A DNA stretch of 64,000 nucleotides from Sciurus carolinensis (taxonomy: Eukaryota > Chordata > Mammalia > Rodentia > Sciuridae). The stretch lies in assembly GCF_902686445.1 (NCBI RefSeq), contig NC_062218.1:13739015-13803014 (forward strand), read 5' to 3'. Position numbers and translations under genes: made by a program. Below the pieces are notes generated by a model. That model worked only from the letters and a program-made list of their open reading frames with translations. It was not told the origin of the DNA and searched no databases. Shown here piece by piece: positions 10,291 to 21,737 of the stretch (its first letter is position 1; each line of letters opens with the position of its first letter).

Positions 10291-12309
10291 ATCATTCCTT
10301 CTATGAGGTTGATTGATCGTAGATTTAAGAATATGTATAAAAATCCCTTATCCTAAAAATGCAAAGGACAGTAGTGTTCAAGACAAATGTCCATAAATGG
10401 TTTTCCTGGTGGATAAATTAAAAGCAGCATTGTAACCTTCTAGAATTTCCAAGACTTCCAGAAGTATTATAAATTGCCAAATAATTGATGTGATTTTATT
10501 GTCATTTCCATCTAAATTTCAAAATCTTCAAGTTAATTTAAATCCCAAGAGGTCAGATGAATGATCTTTAATGAAGCTCCCCTCAGAAGTAGCAAAAATA
10601 CATGTACTTTCTAAAGCGTAGGCTAAAGAGTTTAGTAACCACCGCTCTTTAGAAATGCCAAATATTTAAAAATATTTGAAAAATTAAAAGCAAATCCCCA
10701 AATCCTTCATTCCTTTGATGAGTCTGCTTCTGCCAGTTACTGCCTGTAGACTGTACTCCCAACTGTGACAGTTTAGCCCTGGAGCAGGGATCAGGCTGAG
10801 AAGGTGAAAAATTTGGAGTTCTGCTGTTTTAACACAGGAAGAAAGAGCAATTGCCAATAGAAGCTTTTAATTGCACACAGATTGGCTTTCATGTTGTTTC
10901 AGTCCTTGGCGTCGCAGCGCTAGGGAAGAAGTATCACCTCCACTTCCTCACAAGGTCTGCTTCTACTTAGCGATGGAAGCAAGTCTCACCTTCTTTGCAG
11001 AGCTGCCAGCCCCTGCCATCCACCATCAGAAGTGGGCTTAAGCAACTCCAAATACGCAGCAGGAGCGTTCTGTGCAGCTTCGTGTGGCTGCTCTTGGCAA
11101 TCAGCCCTGCCAAGGAGCAGAGAGAAAGCCAGGGGTGGGTGGGACCGGGTCATCTCTCCTTAGCACTAAAACAGGACTGGGAGCAGAGTGTGGTGTAATT
11201 AAGCCCCCGATCCCTCCAGTGTCTCCACCATTCTGGATGGTGCCACTCAGACCCAGGGAGGATACAGGGCAGCAGGTGAGAGGAAGCCCAGCTCAGTGAA
11301 GGAGGTGACTTCATTGGGGCACAGGGATAGGGGCCCCCAAGGCAGAAGTCACACAGGTGAGCGAGCTGGAGGGAGCAATGGTTTGACAGAGATAAATGAC
11401 AACATTTCTGTATAAAAGATAAAGCTTAGTCACTCACAGACTCCCCCCACCTAAAAAGAAAAAAAAAAGACTGCAGAAATAAATGAGTCGTGACTATAAT
11501 ACAACTCCAATGGCCAGGGACCCTGTAGGACCTGTAGGAATTGCCTTTTCTTAAGCCACTTCAGCCTGAGCACTCATTCTTCCCCTACCTAGGACACACC
11601 AGAGCCTCCAGCTTAGCCATCAGCTTCCTGTGCTGAGTTCCCAGGGGCAAAGCCATCCTGCAGTGGAACTGCTTTCTGCTTTCGTTTTTGCCCTGCATAA
11701 TTTGGCACCTAATTGGGCTGATCACTCCAATTTACCTGCTATGAGAAAATTACTCCTTGCGAGAAATGGTTTCTTTCAACTTGAGGGGAAACATATCTGT
11801 GTGGTCTCTCTTTTGTTATTAGCAGGTACTTCAGTGATTTGACCACGTGCTTCTAATTAGTCTTTCTGCATATACTTGCATGTACACAGTAAGCTCCCAC
11901 AAGGGAGTATAGAATAGATAGCCTGAGAGGATTTCGAGAATCTAGGTTACAGTTCCACTTTTCCTACTAACCAACCCTCTGATCCCAAGTCAAGTAACAG
12001 ACTCACTGAGACCTACGTGTCTCCTCTTGGAAGTTGTAGGAAATAGTACTGAGCCATCTAACACAAAGAATTGGAAGGAGCTCATATTGCTAAATGAACA
12101 TCCTTCAAATATAAAGTATGACTTAATATTCAAGTATCTAAGATACCATAAGACAAAGAATCCTAGAAAGTAAATTAAACATCATAAGATTATTACTTAT
12201 CTTCTCTTCACCTACAAAATCCAAGATTAGTTATTGTAAAAGCAAATGGAAGAATATAGAAATAAGTAAAAAGCCAAATGCCTGGTATCTGATCCAATTA
12301 TAAAGATAC
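10291..12309. other. Unassigned sequence
   Basis: Two kilobases without a recognised repeat or gene. 10900-11350 is somewhat GC-richer and holds short overlapping plus frames (67 and 75 codons). Nothing identifies an exon. Confidence 0.4.
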
Positions 12310-12600
12310 AGGCACTATGGTGTGTGAGTGTAGCTTGGTGTGTTTCATTTCAGATGAACATACAATAATTTAAATATGCACATAACAACCTTTTTCTCAA
12401 ATATAGCATCACAATTCTAGATCTTATTCTATAGTTTGCTTTTCTACTAACAATATTGTCTCTCCATGGTCATATCTTATAAATCCACCTCATTTTTCTG
12501 TTTGAAGTGTATAATGTCATGTGGATATGTCAATTTATCCAACAAGCTGGTGGATATTAAAATTGTTTAATTTTAATATATTATTATATTATTATATCAT
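12310..12600 (-). mobile_element. Old LINE-1 3' UTR (L1M-type) fragment
   Basis: Words such as 'ATAGTTTGCTTTTCTACTAACAATATTG', 'CTCCATGGTCATATC' and 'GTGGATATGTCAATTTATCCAACAAG' (12430-12545) follow the reverse order of an old L1 3' end. The right end runs into an ATT-rich stretch at about 12565-12603. Confidence 0.5.
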
Positions 12601-12741
12601 ATATCTGTTTTAAAAATCCCTACCAAGAGAACACAAGAGGGAAACTCCTGTAAGATGGACACAGAAGTAGAACAAAGAAGATACTTGGTTGGGTGCAGTG
12701 ATAGAGGTACCTTCTTGGTTCATCCATCTGGAAGGTCTTTA

Positions 12742-13075
12742 TGCATTAGTCAACTTATAGTCACTGACCAAAATACCTGGAAAGAAAAACTTTGAAGAGG
12801 AAGAGTTTATTCTGGTTCATGATTTCAGAGGCTTGAGTCCATGGCCACCCAACTTCATCCATGGCAAAAACATCATGGTGGAAGGGCATGATGGAGGAAG
12901 GCTGTTCAGCTCACAGAGAAGCAGACAAGATAGGAAAGGACCAGGGACAGATAGTTCCCAAGACCATGCTCCCAGGGCCCTACCTCCTCCAGTCACAACC
13001 CACTAGCCTAGAATTACCATTCAGTAGTCCATTCAAATTATTAGTGCATCAAGTGGATTAAGCTACCAACAAGGT
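12742..13075 (-). mobile_element. MaLR LTR
   Basis: Same family as the complete LTR at 46731-47140. Shared words in the same order include 'TTAGTCA' at the left edge, 'GGTTCATGATTTCAGAGGC', 'CATCATGGTGGAAGGGCATG' and 'CCTACCTCCTCCAGTCACA'. The left boundary is clear. The right boundary, against the next LTR, is approximate. Confidence 0.75.
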
Positions 13076-13077
13076 CA

Positions 13078-13268
13078 GAGTTTCATGGAGGAGGACTCTG
13101 AGCTCTAGAAAGGCACAACTCACCCAACACCTAGACTGCAACCCATGAGACCCTGAGCCAAGGACCCAGGTCAGCATCCTGCCCCTTAAAAACTGGGTGA
13201 ATAAATGCCATCACTTAAGGACATTAAGTTTGCAACCATTTGTTACACAGTAGTAGGTGGCTAATACA
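13078..13268 (+). mobile_element. MLT1 LTR, 3' half
   Basis: Plus-strand MLT1 end features: 'GAGACCCTGAGCCAAGGACC', 'AAAACTGGGTGAATAAATGCC' (AATAAA signal), 'TTAAGTTTGCAACCATTTGTTACACAG' and terminal 'GGCTAATACA'. It abuts a minus-strand MaLR LTR on its left. Confidence 0.8.
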
Positions 13269-14016
13269 CAAAGCAATTGTACTTCTAGACGTGTCAGACA
13301 AAAAGTCTGACAACTGTAGAGTTTAACATATATAATTGATGAAGAATAATTTATAATACTCTGATCTTTCAGTAATAATTTGGTGAGCTTTTCTTGCTCT
13401 TTATGTGATCAAGCCTACCTTAATTAGTTATTTCATCTTGTCTTAAAGGAAACTCAATATGGCAGGCACAATACTCTTTGATTTTGTGTGTGTATATGTG
13501 TGCGAACATATGTATTTTAATGGAATTATTTAACAAAGGAAGAAACAAAAATAAAGTTTTTTAATACAACTAAAGTAACCATGGGACTTTGTGACTAAGA
13601 GCCTGAAATTTGTTCCATGAGGAAGAAGGAGCCCTGTTCCTTCTGCAGAAACTCTAGGCTGTTCATTATTGTTTCAAACTGTCTTTTACGGGAGCACTCA
13701 CTCGTTGGCCATTTAAAAGAAAACAAAGCTGGGGGTTAATGTTTTCAAATGTGGTTGCCTGAAATTATTCTTTCTGTGGAAAACTAAATCCAAGATGGCA
13801 GCTGCTGAGATTGCATGTGTTTGGGGGTTTCCTTAAGATTGAGGGTATACATTATTGCTCTCATAATGCATCATTTAATGAACTCCACTCATGTAAGGTT
13901 CATGCAAATGTTTTTTTTTCCATGCACTAAAACCATCAATAGCCTTCATATACTCCAAAATTTTATCCCTTGTTTTGTGACTTACATATTTGCAAATTTA
14001 AAGTCAAATTTAATTA
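13269..14016. other. Unassigned sequence
   Basis: Contains a short GT/AT-rich patch (about 13485-13515) and no recognised gene or repeat. Confidence 0.4.
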
Positions 14017-14372
14017 CAGTAATCCCACCTTATCCACAGGGGGTATACTCTAACACATTAGTGGATTCCTGAAACCACAGATACCAAACCCTATGTCTGA
14101 GCACTGAGATATTGCAAAAATCTGATATAGGAGACAGTCATTTAGTGAGCCACCAGTGCACAGTACACACAGTGTGAGTGTACCAGACACAGACATGACG
14201 TGCACCATAGGCAGGTGGATGCCCCAAGAGTTCATCTCCCTACCCAGAATGGCGTTCAGTGTAAAATTTCTGAATGATTCACTTGTGGAACTTTCCATGC
14301 AATATTTTCAGACTGCAGTTGCCCACAGGTAACTGAAACCTCCGAAAGAGAAACCAAGTGTAACCACTACTG
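14017..14372. mobile_element. MER8-like non-autonomous Tigger transposon, near full length
   Basis: It begins 'CAGTAATCCCACCTTATCCAC', directly preceded by TA, and ends '...AACCACTACTG', giving short inverted ends (CAGTA/TACTG). Internal landmarks are 'GGATTCCTGAAACCACAGAT' and 'AATATTTTCAGACTGCAGTTGCCCACAGGTAACTGAAACC'-like sequence (about 14302-14341). No transposase frame, as expected. The right TA duplication is lost. Confidence 0.75.
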
Positions 14373-15116
14373 GAAAGCTAATTGTACAATAAATGTAGTC
14401 TGCGATTCTTTTCTTGACCTGCCTACTAACATTTACCATCAATTTTTCTTCTTTTCACTATATTTGAGTGGTATCTTGGAGTACAGGCTAATAAACATTT
14501 GGTACGTGAATGAGAAGATAAAGGAATCATAAGTGTGATTCTGAGCTATAAAGCAGTAAATTTCACAGTTTTGTTCTCCCACTGAGCTTTAATTGCTAAG
14601 TTTTTGTCCTGTATTTTCTTGTGTCCTCCCTTGCAGAGTAGCTTCTATCTTACTGTCCCTTTTGTCCACAACTTCGTACAGCACATCTCCAGGCAAATCA
14701 GTTCTGGATCTTTGTGGGTCCCAACCACATAAACTAACCTTCTTCATGTTATTTCCAGGATGATGGAGGTGGAAAGGCCTCTTAAAATTCAGGCAGTTGT
14801 TATGATTGCTAGTAAAACTATTAGCCTTATAAATTTCTCATAGAACTTCTTGCGAGGCATGGTAGTGAGTTTCTAACCATTATCTCCTTTAATTCTCACA
14901 GCCTTCCTTGCCCAGTCGAAGGGGGTAGCTGCCAACTAATTCCCCAGCTTGGTCAGATGTCCCTTAGGACCACTGAGCCTCAGATATCCTTGTTAAAAAT
15001 CTATGTCACAATTCCAGAAATCTTATCCATAACAGGGAAAGAGTTGGACTTTTCACATACAAATCTGTGCTTTTGATGTTGATTTTCCTAAACCCTTTTT
15101 TTAAATTCCTGTAGCA
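14373..15116. other. Unassigned sequence with weak MIR/L2-like patches
   Basis: 'GGCTAATAAACATTTGGTACGTGAATGAG' (about 14486-14514) resembles an L2 tail. 14848-14960 ('ATTATCTCCTTTAATTCTCACAGCC') resembles a MIR centre. Neither is strong enough to list separately. Confidence 0.35.
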
Positions 15117-15600
15117 TTAAGAGTGAACACCGGGTTTTCCTTGAGAGTGTGTGCAGTGCGCTCTGCTCTTCTTACCCTCCTGTGACAGGACAGTCCGGTG
15201 TACTCCCATCTCCTCCCCTTCTCCCACAGCTGCTTCGCCTCTTTGCAGAAGGGCTCCATTCAAGTGCTGCTGCTTTTTCCTTTTGAAAACACAGCTTTGA
15301 AACACAACCCCTCTTGATGCAGAGCACTGTGGAGCTATTATGTGCGTAATCAGCAAGGATACACGCACCCGGCCATTTCCTGAAGACTTGCTGCCAGGGT
15401 AGTTCACAGTCACTCCTCTTTTTCTGGCATCCCCTTGTCCATTTGGAGAGTCTTACCACCGTTGAGAGAATTTTTCGTCCATCAAGTACTTTCCGTTTGC
15501 AAATGATGCATGAAAGGCCTCCTTTCCTGCTTTCGCCTGTTTGCAATATGGACTCCACAAGCTGAAAACTCACACTCTTCTTGCTCAGAGCCAATCACAC
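15117..15600 (-). other. Unrecognised cysteine-rich ORF region (140 codons, 15172-15594)
   Basis: The minus strand has an open frame of 140 codons from ATG at 15594 to a stop at 15172. It is basic and cysteine-rich, with a CxxC pair in 'GLSCIICKRK' and a later 'CIKRGCVSKLC'. I recognise no family, signal peptide or membrane segment. The segment has more CpG than its surroundings. Another minus frame (98 codons, 15117-15413) overlaps it, so coding is not shown. It could be a chance frame, an unrecognised exon or a noncoding transcript. Confidence 0.2.
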
Positions 15601-17019
15601 GACAGCACAGGCTTCACACCCCACAGCATGGAACCAGAATACTACCCTCTTAGAGTTCTCCCTCTCTTCCCATCCTGCAACAGGCTAGAACTCATTTTAT
15701 CAGCAACAGAAATCGACTTGGATTCCTGAAATGATGCGTCACTCTGTTCTTTAAGATATGCTCTGCAGCATGAGGACGCCTTTACTTCTCCTGCCTGCAG
15801 GTGAGAGTTAGTTACCTGTGTCTCTAGTATACAGTAACCCTCAAGGCTAAACCTGTACAGATTGAATAAATATTATACAGCATGTCTCCAACCTGATAGC
15901 TTTCTCTCCTTCAGAACCCTTTCTAAATAGGTGGTTAATGAAGTTGTGGGGGCTACAGATATTTAATGATCAATGTGAGCTATGTATTCATGGAAATATA
16001 CAGCAAAATGGAAAAAGATAAGTTCACAACACATAAATCACAAACTACAATATGTCTATAAATAACCTAAGAATCTATGTGCAAGTAGCCAATGACCTCC
16101 CTTTAAAACAGACTCCTGATTCATTAAAGTACCTATACCCAGTTCACTTTTTCCTAGTGAGGATATGTAAAATACAGTAAAGAGGCATCTAGAATTCAAA
16201 CCACTCAGCGGGAATAGTCCACCATCTCCCGTCATGTGCTGCGTCAGCTTCACCAAGGTCAAAGCTGCCTAGGTGTGGGAGACCCAGGGTGAGAAGCCTG
16301 TTACGTGTGCTAGACTGGAGCTCGCTTAGTACTGTTCTTGCCCACTTTGGAAGCTCTCCCTGGTATGGGATTGGTTACAGTGGAAAGAGATTCTAATCAT
16401 AAGAAATAAAAATTTACATTTGTGAGCTCAATTATTGAATCTGTCATCTTTCATCAGTAGAAAAATTGGGGGAAATCAAATACTTTGTTTTGTTTTAACC
16501 ACCCAGAGAAGGAAGAGACTAGAGTGTGGGAAATTAATATATTTGACTCACTCCCACAGCCCCTCCCCCTGGAGTGTGTAAGTGATCAGGGCAGGAAAAT
16601 TACTTTTCCATCATATTTGGCTCCAGACTACCCGAGTGAGTGAGGAGAGAGGGAATCATTTGATAAGATTTGGAAAATAGCATCTGTTTTTCTTAGCATT
16701 TCTGGATGAATTTATCAGGCATCCTGTAATTTACACTTTTCTGTTGGAAACTGTAATAGAAAACTGCGTGGACGTGGAGCTTTGGGTAGCAGTCAGAAGC
16801 TATGCATTGACTGCGCTGTTGGGACGGCCACATTCACAGTTGAGGGTAGAATCATCTGAAATGCATTTCCTCCCTGGAACTAGTGGCACCCCATGCCTGC
16901 CCAAGTGCTTCCTTGCTTCTTGAACTTGGAACCAAATGTTGGCATTTAGGCCCATCCAGTTCTAGGATTTTTATAACTCAGAAGTCAGTCTTATTCTGCT
17001 TGGCCCCCGGGTAAATGGA
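15601..17019. other. Unassigned sequence
   Basis: No repeat or gene recognised. At 15778-15805 the pyrimidine-rich 'TTACTTCTCCTGCCTGCAG' followed by GTGAGAG looks like both a splice acceptor and a donor, but no flanking coding frame supports an exon. Confidence 0.4.
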
Positions 17020-17470
17020 GCCTGTCGAATGCCAAGTGCTGACCCAGGGTTGAGGAATCGAAAGAACAAACACAGGAAACTCTGTAAGTAGCTGGCTCAC
17101 TGAGTCTACTAGTTGAAGAGACATGAGGAGTCATGGAAAGAGCACTTCACCTGCCTGCTGTCAATGTGTGGAGAAGTGGGACTTGGAGCATGTGGGGGAT
17201 AGCAAGAGGGGGAGTGGAGCACCTATTCCTGGGGACTGAGTGAGAGAAGGGGTCCTGGCCAAGGGTCATGAAGACAGAAATAGTTACTGTGGAGTAACCA
17301 GGAGGAGACCGCGTGGAGGAGCGTGCCACACGGTCCTTCCACAGGCCAAGTCCTTCAGGCCTGACTTGAGAGGAACAGTCATTCAGGGAGCTGGGTCACT
17401 AAGGGCAAGGCATGAAGGGGCAGGACATGAAGTCAAGGTGACAGGCAGGGATGAGATCAAAAGGGTTTTG
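17020..17470 (-). mobile_element. Possible L2 LINE fragment
   Basis: Purine-rich words such as 'GGTCATGAAGACAGAAATAG', 'CAGGGAGCTGGG' and 'AAAAGGGTTTTGTATTTGTGAG' are in the style of the reverse-complement L2 3' region seen at 4670-5440 and 52740-53345. Diverged, so the call is tentative. Confidence 0.3.
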
Positions 17471-18839
17471 TATTTGTGAGCAGGTACACAAATGTCCCCA
17501 CTAGCGATGGCTTTAGATAAACCAATGTGGCAGCTCTGTGGCGTTTGCATTTGTTAGGTACACAACTCTAAGTTGCACATTTCAGTATTGGCTATCTTTT
17601 TTTAATGACATATGGATATTTGATCTTCTCAAGTCTCTTAATGAACAGTGACAGAGATGTAACAGATTGTTTTCATCAGCATTTACAAAGGTTTTCTCTG
17701 CCAAGCCGTTGGGCCAAAATATTCAGTAGAATAAAGTGGACCACTTGGGAGTTTCTTTACTCTGATTTCATCTCTCTGCCTCTAGAGAGAAATGGTTCTG
17801 GCACCAGAACATGCCACAGAAATAAGAAGCAAAGGAACCGCGAAATCCACATAGTAAATAGCCATCTGTTAATAATTTCTCTGACAAATATTTATACAGG
17901 GCCCAGGCATGGTGGGTTCTTGTGGACATGCAGCAGTAAGGAGTGTTTTTCCCCATAAAGCTGTACACACGATAGTTGTGTATCATTGATAGGTGAGCCT
18001 TGAAGGTGGAAAAAAAATAAAACTCCAAAAATTTTGTTTAAACAAATATGTGTTCCCCATTACGTTAGCAATCTGAACTTTCAACAGGATTCAGGGTCTC
18101 TCTGGGTAGCCTTGGGCCTGTGTGGCAGGTGACCTTGTCTGAATGTTAATTACATTAGCGTGCTTTAATGGAAAAGGAAGAAGGGAAGCATTTCCTGCAC
18201 AGAGCTGGGTTCTAGAAATGACAGATAAAATGCTTTTCTGTAAGAAGAAATTAAACTGCACGATTTCTTCACTCTTTCTGAATTCCAACTTACTAACAGC
18301 GGAAGACTTGTATTTTTTCTCATGCTATCCCGTCTGTCACAGATTGGTGGTTTTACCTTGGAGCAGGTCACTCTGACTGAAAACAGCCCCACACGGCCCC
18401 TTCCACGGACAGCAATTTCTCATTTCATTAACTTACCCTTACTTTTTAAATCCAAGTCAAATCCTACTTATAATAAGTGTTGTGACAGTTATTTCCTTCT
18501 CATAAACTCCTCAGTCAGAACAGACTCGGGCAGACCACAAAAATCACAGACTATTTTCAGAATAATGCCCATCAGTTTTTTGACTAATGTTTTTATTGAA
18601 TTGTTTACAATGAAACAAGGGTACCAATCCACTGTTGTAATGATAAGACCAGTGCATTTCCTAATGTTAGAAACAAGCCAAAATCCATTGTTCTCACTTC
18701 CTTTCCGGAGTTTAGTTGACCTCATCAAATTAAGGAAAACACTTAGCTACAAAGCTTACCGTTGGAATTTTGATAGAAAATAAAAACAAAATGATTTTTG
18801 AAGCCCTGGGTTTATTTTTCTTCTTTGCTTAATTCTGTA
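17471..18839. other. Unassigned sequence with an unrecognised 153-codon ORF
   Basis: No repeat recognised. A plus frame at 18322-18783 (153 codons) is long for AT-rich sequence but has no recognisable domain, and a 79-codon minus frame overlaps it. An 117-codon plus frame lies at 17605-17958. Probably chance frames. Confidence 0.35.
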
Positions 18840-19140
18840 TGTTTTAGAGGAAAGTAAATGACATTTTGCAACATTTGTTGTACACTTTTTATTTTAAAAT
18901 AAATACAAATTTTAAGTTTTAAAGAGTTGTAAAATATAAGAGTTCAAAAGAAGAAAGAAATTTACATGTGATTTACATCTTAAATATAGTCACTATTAGT
19001 GCCAAGGTGGAGTTCACTCTTCCAGATGTTTTTCTACACAGGTGTATATTTATAATGAAATAACATTCTTTGTCAAGAAATCTGTTTCTATTTTATAAGA
19101 AGACCTGTTTAATATGTAGATATTTTGTAAGTAGCAAGGA
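18840..19140 (-). mobile_element. Possible old LINE-1 3' UTR fragment
   Basis: The AT-rich sequence with 'CACTCTTCCAGATGTTTTTCTACACAGG' followed by 'TATATTTATAATG' resembles the reverse of an old L1 3' end. No boundaries are visible. Confidence 0.3.
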
Positions 19141-19164
19141 ATGGAGGGAACAGGACTGACTTTT

Positions 19165-19385
19165 TCGGAGCATCTATAGTATGCCAAACATTGTGATAAG
19201 AGAATTTAAATGTGCTTTTAAATTAACTTACATATTGAAGAGAGTTTAGCATTATCCTTTGTACAATTAAGGAAACTAAGATTGAGAATCTTGATCATTT
19301 GCCCACAGTCACGCTGCCAAAAAGCTATAAAGATTCAATTTGAACCCAAGCTTCTCTGATTTCAAAGTCTGTGGTTGTTGCTTTG
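19165..19385 (+). mobile_element. MIR SINE
   Basis: Plus-strand MIR order: 'TATAGTATGCCAAACATTGTGATAAG', 'AATTAAGGAAACTAAGATTGAGA', 'TTGCCCACAGTCACGCTGCC', 'TTTGAACCCAAGCTTCTCTGA' and a final 'AAAGTCTGTGG', matching the full MIR core. Confidence 0.8.
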
Positions 19386-19394
19386 CAGAAAATT

Positions 19395-19532
19395 GTTTAA
19401 TAGTTTTGTTTTCCTGACTACCAAAGTAATGTTTACTTATAGTTAAAAATATTTAGAGAATAAAGAAATATGTGGCGTAGAAAGAAAACACATTGGTGAT
19501 TCCAACCCCAGAGTAACTGCTATTAATTGTCT

Positions 19533-19578
<46 letters not shown>

Positions 19579-19680
19579 ACGTGTGTATATACTCATGTTC
19601 TGTTCCTATGCCAAGGTCCATATGTTTTTGTTGTTGATGTTGCTTCCTTCACTTTCTCTTTTTTTTCTTCCTTTCTTCTT
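19395..19680 (-). mobile_element. Old LINE-1 3' UTR fragment carrying a CA microsatellite
   Basis: 'AAGTAATGTTTACTTATAGTTAAAAATA' followed by 'GATTCCAACCCCAGAGTAACTGCTATTAA' matches the order typical of old L1M 3' ends on the opposite strand. The CA array lies where those elements often have an ATAC-rich stretch. Confidence 0.45.
19535..19577. repeat. (CA)n microsatellite
   Basis: An uninterrupted run of about 21 CA units. It is followed at once by CACGTGTGTATAT, whose GTGT part can pair with the array. Confidence 0.98.
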
Positions 19681-20131
19681 TCTTTCTACTATTACTGGAG
19701 CCACGGTGTAGACACTGTTTCACAATAATCAAGCTCCTTTCCAATGGCTATAAATTAATAGGGCATCATTTATAATAGTTAACCAGTTCCTAAGAAATGC
19801 ATATTTGGGGTGGTTATAAATACTATTTCAATGTGGAGTCTAGTACACTTATCTTAATACATGTATACAAGTATTTTTGTAAGATAAGTTATCAAAACTT
19901 AAGATTTCTGAGACTAAAAGCATGAACATGCAAATTACAAAGGAAATAGCAGCACTGTCTTCCAAAAAGGTTTTGCCAGTTTAGACTCCCATGGCATTGT
20001 GTGAGAGTACCCTAAATTGATGAGTAGCAGAGAATATCATTCATCCCCTCTGACTTTACAATTCAGAACACTGAAACTAAGAAGTGAAAGGTTTTGCTTG
20101 GCTCAATTATAGTATTAAATATATAAAGTAT

Positions 20132-20160
20132 AAAATAATAATAGTAATAATAATAATGTA
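20132..20160. repeat. AAT-rich microsatellite
   Basis: Imperfect ATA/TAA repeat (AATAATAATAGTAATAATAATAATG). Confidence 0.85.
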
Positions 20161-20174
20161 TAATCCAATTCTTC

Positions 20175-20375
20175 AGAGTGCTGGGTACTGTTTTAAGCAA
20201 TTTTAAACTAATCTAATCCTCACAGCTCTGCAATTTGGGGTGCAATTGCTATCCTCAGATTACAGATAAGGAAAATGAGGCACAGGGAGGCCAAGTGACT
20301 TTCTTCAAAGTTATCTAGTGAGAGGCCAAGTCACCACCAGAATTGGGCAGTATGGCCCCAGAGTCCATGTTGGAA
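20175..20375 (+). mobile_element. MIR SINE
   Basis: Clear MIR features: 'GAGTGCTGGGTACTGTTTTAAGC', 'CTAATCCTCACAGCTCTGC', 'TTACAGATAAGGAAAATGAGG', 'CACAGGGAGGCCAAGTGACTT' and a final 'GGCCCCAGAGTCCATG'. Nearly the full core is present. Confidence 0.9.
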
Positions 20376-21001
20376 ATCTGGATTCTACATTCCTATTTTA
20401 TACTTATCATCTGCACAGTAAGTTGTTTTCAAGAAGTATTCCCACCATGTCACCTAGCAAAAACATTAAACTATTATCAACATAAGAAATCTATACATAC
20501 CATAAAATGTAGAGAAAGAGCCAGATCAAGGATTTGAGTTTAAAAAGGACTCAAAACATGCAGGACGCTGGTGTGTGTGCACAAAAGTATGGACGAGAAT
20601 TTGAAAGAGATGCTGGAGCTTGGGGCAAGTGGAGAAGAATGTGTCATCAGTATGCCACTTTGTGTGGCAGATCAGACGAGTTTCCTACATCCTATTCACT
20701 GACCCAATATGAATTTTGTTTTCATTGGCCATAAGCCCAGGCAAAGGAGTCACTTTTCAGCTTCCTTTGCAGATAGGATTGGTCACATAACAGTTCTGGA
20801 CAGTGAAGTGTAGTTGGAGATGTTCAGGTAATAAGACCTTGGACCTCAGTTCCTTATCTCTATAGGCTACTGGAGCCATGATTTAGCATGTTGAGAGAGG
20901 TTTGAATTACATATGAGACTGGGACAGAAGCTGAACTGGACAGATTTTAACAAAAGACTGAAAAATGAGATATCAGTTAGGAGTGTTTTCCATGATTCCA
21001 T
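20376..21001. other. Unassigned sequence
   Basis: No recognised gene or repeat. Two adjacent short plus frames (20343-20537, 20534-20734) overlap by four bases but have no domains. Confidence 0.4.
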
Positions 21002-21017
21002 AAAAATAACAGTAGCA

Positions 21018-21150
21018 GGGCTGAGGCTGGAGTTCAGCGGCAGAGCACTTGCCTAGCATGTGTGAGGCACTGGGTTTGATCCTTAACACTGCATAAAAAT
21101 AAGCAAATAAAATAAAGACATTCTGTTCATACACAACTACATTTTTTTAA
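21018..21150 (+). mobile_element. ID SINE with target-site duplication
   Basis: ID body 'GGGCTGAGGCTGGAGTTCAG...GAGCACTTGCCTAGCATGTG...CTGGGTTTGATCC', then a 3' region 'AAATAAAATAAAGACATTCTG' and an A-rich tail. The flanks 21002-21017 and 21151-21166 match at 15 of 16 positions (AAAAATAACAGTAGCA versus AAAAATAATAGTAGCA), fixing the insertion boundaries. Confidence 0.95.
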
Positions 21151-21166
21151 AAAAATAATAGTAGCA

Positions 21167-21664
21167 GTTCCTGGAAAGAACTATTCTTAGATTATACCTC
21201 CATAAGTTGAGACTCTCCCTGCACAAGCTTAGTGTTTTCTAGGTAGAGGACCATGGGTCTCTGGGGATCTCGTTCTTTAAGGCTTTCTTAGGGTCAGTGG
21301 GTTCCTGAGAATTTTGACAAACATTAGCTGCCTGGAGACATCATGTCTATTACCTTATTCTAAGCAGAATGTTCTTCTCTCTGAACTCATCTCCATCTGC
21401 CATCTTTATCTCCATTACAAAGCTCACAGTATTTCCAGGATACTTTCCTCTCCCTGAACCTCTCCAAGAATTTCAGTGGCCACTTCCACAGCTTTGCTAC
21501 TTTGGAACAGTTTTTCTCTAACTCCACGGTGCCCTGGTTTGTCTACAGCCCTGAAGCTCTGCAAACCTCAGCCAGGGATGTTCCACCAGGCTTCACTTCC
21601 TTGCTTTCCACATAACCTGAGAGAGAAGGAAGCATTCATCCTGTCCCACTCAACTTCTGCAGAT
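21167..21664. other. Unassigned sequence
   Basis: Pyrimidine-leaning sequence that may contain a worn L2 (about 21350-21600), not firm enough to call. No gene recognised. Confidence 0.35.
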
Positions 21665-21737
21665 TCTCTTCTTTAACTCTCTCCCTTCTTATTCTCTTCC
21701 CTTCCTCCCTTCTCTTGTCCCCTCCCCTCTCCTCAGA
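21665..21737. repeat. Polypyrimidine tract
   Basis: Almost pure C/T on the plus strand (CTCTCCCTTCTTATTCTC... to ...CCTCCCCTCTCCTC). Confidence 0.85.

Noticed and set aside
15778..15805. Exon boundary: pyrimidine tract, CAG, then GTGAGAG
   Set aside because: Acceptor and donor signals coincide, no open coding segment flanks them, and such matches are common by chance in 64 kb.
21018..21110. tRNA-like gene with internal promoter boxes
   Set aside because: The tRNA resemblance is that of the ID SINE body. It has an A-rich tail and target-site duplications and cannot fold as a complete tRNA.
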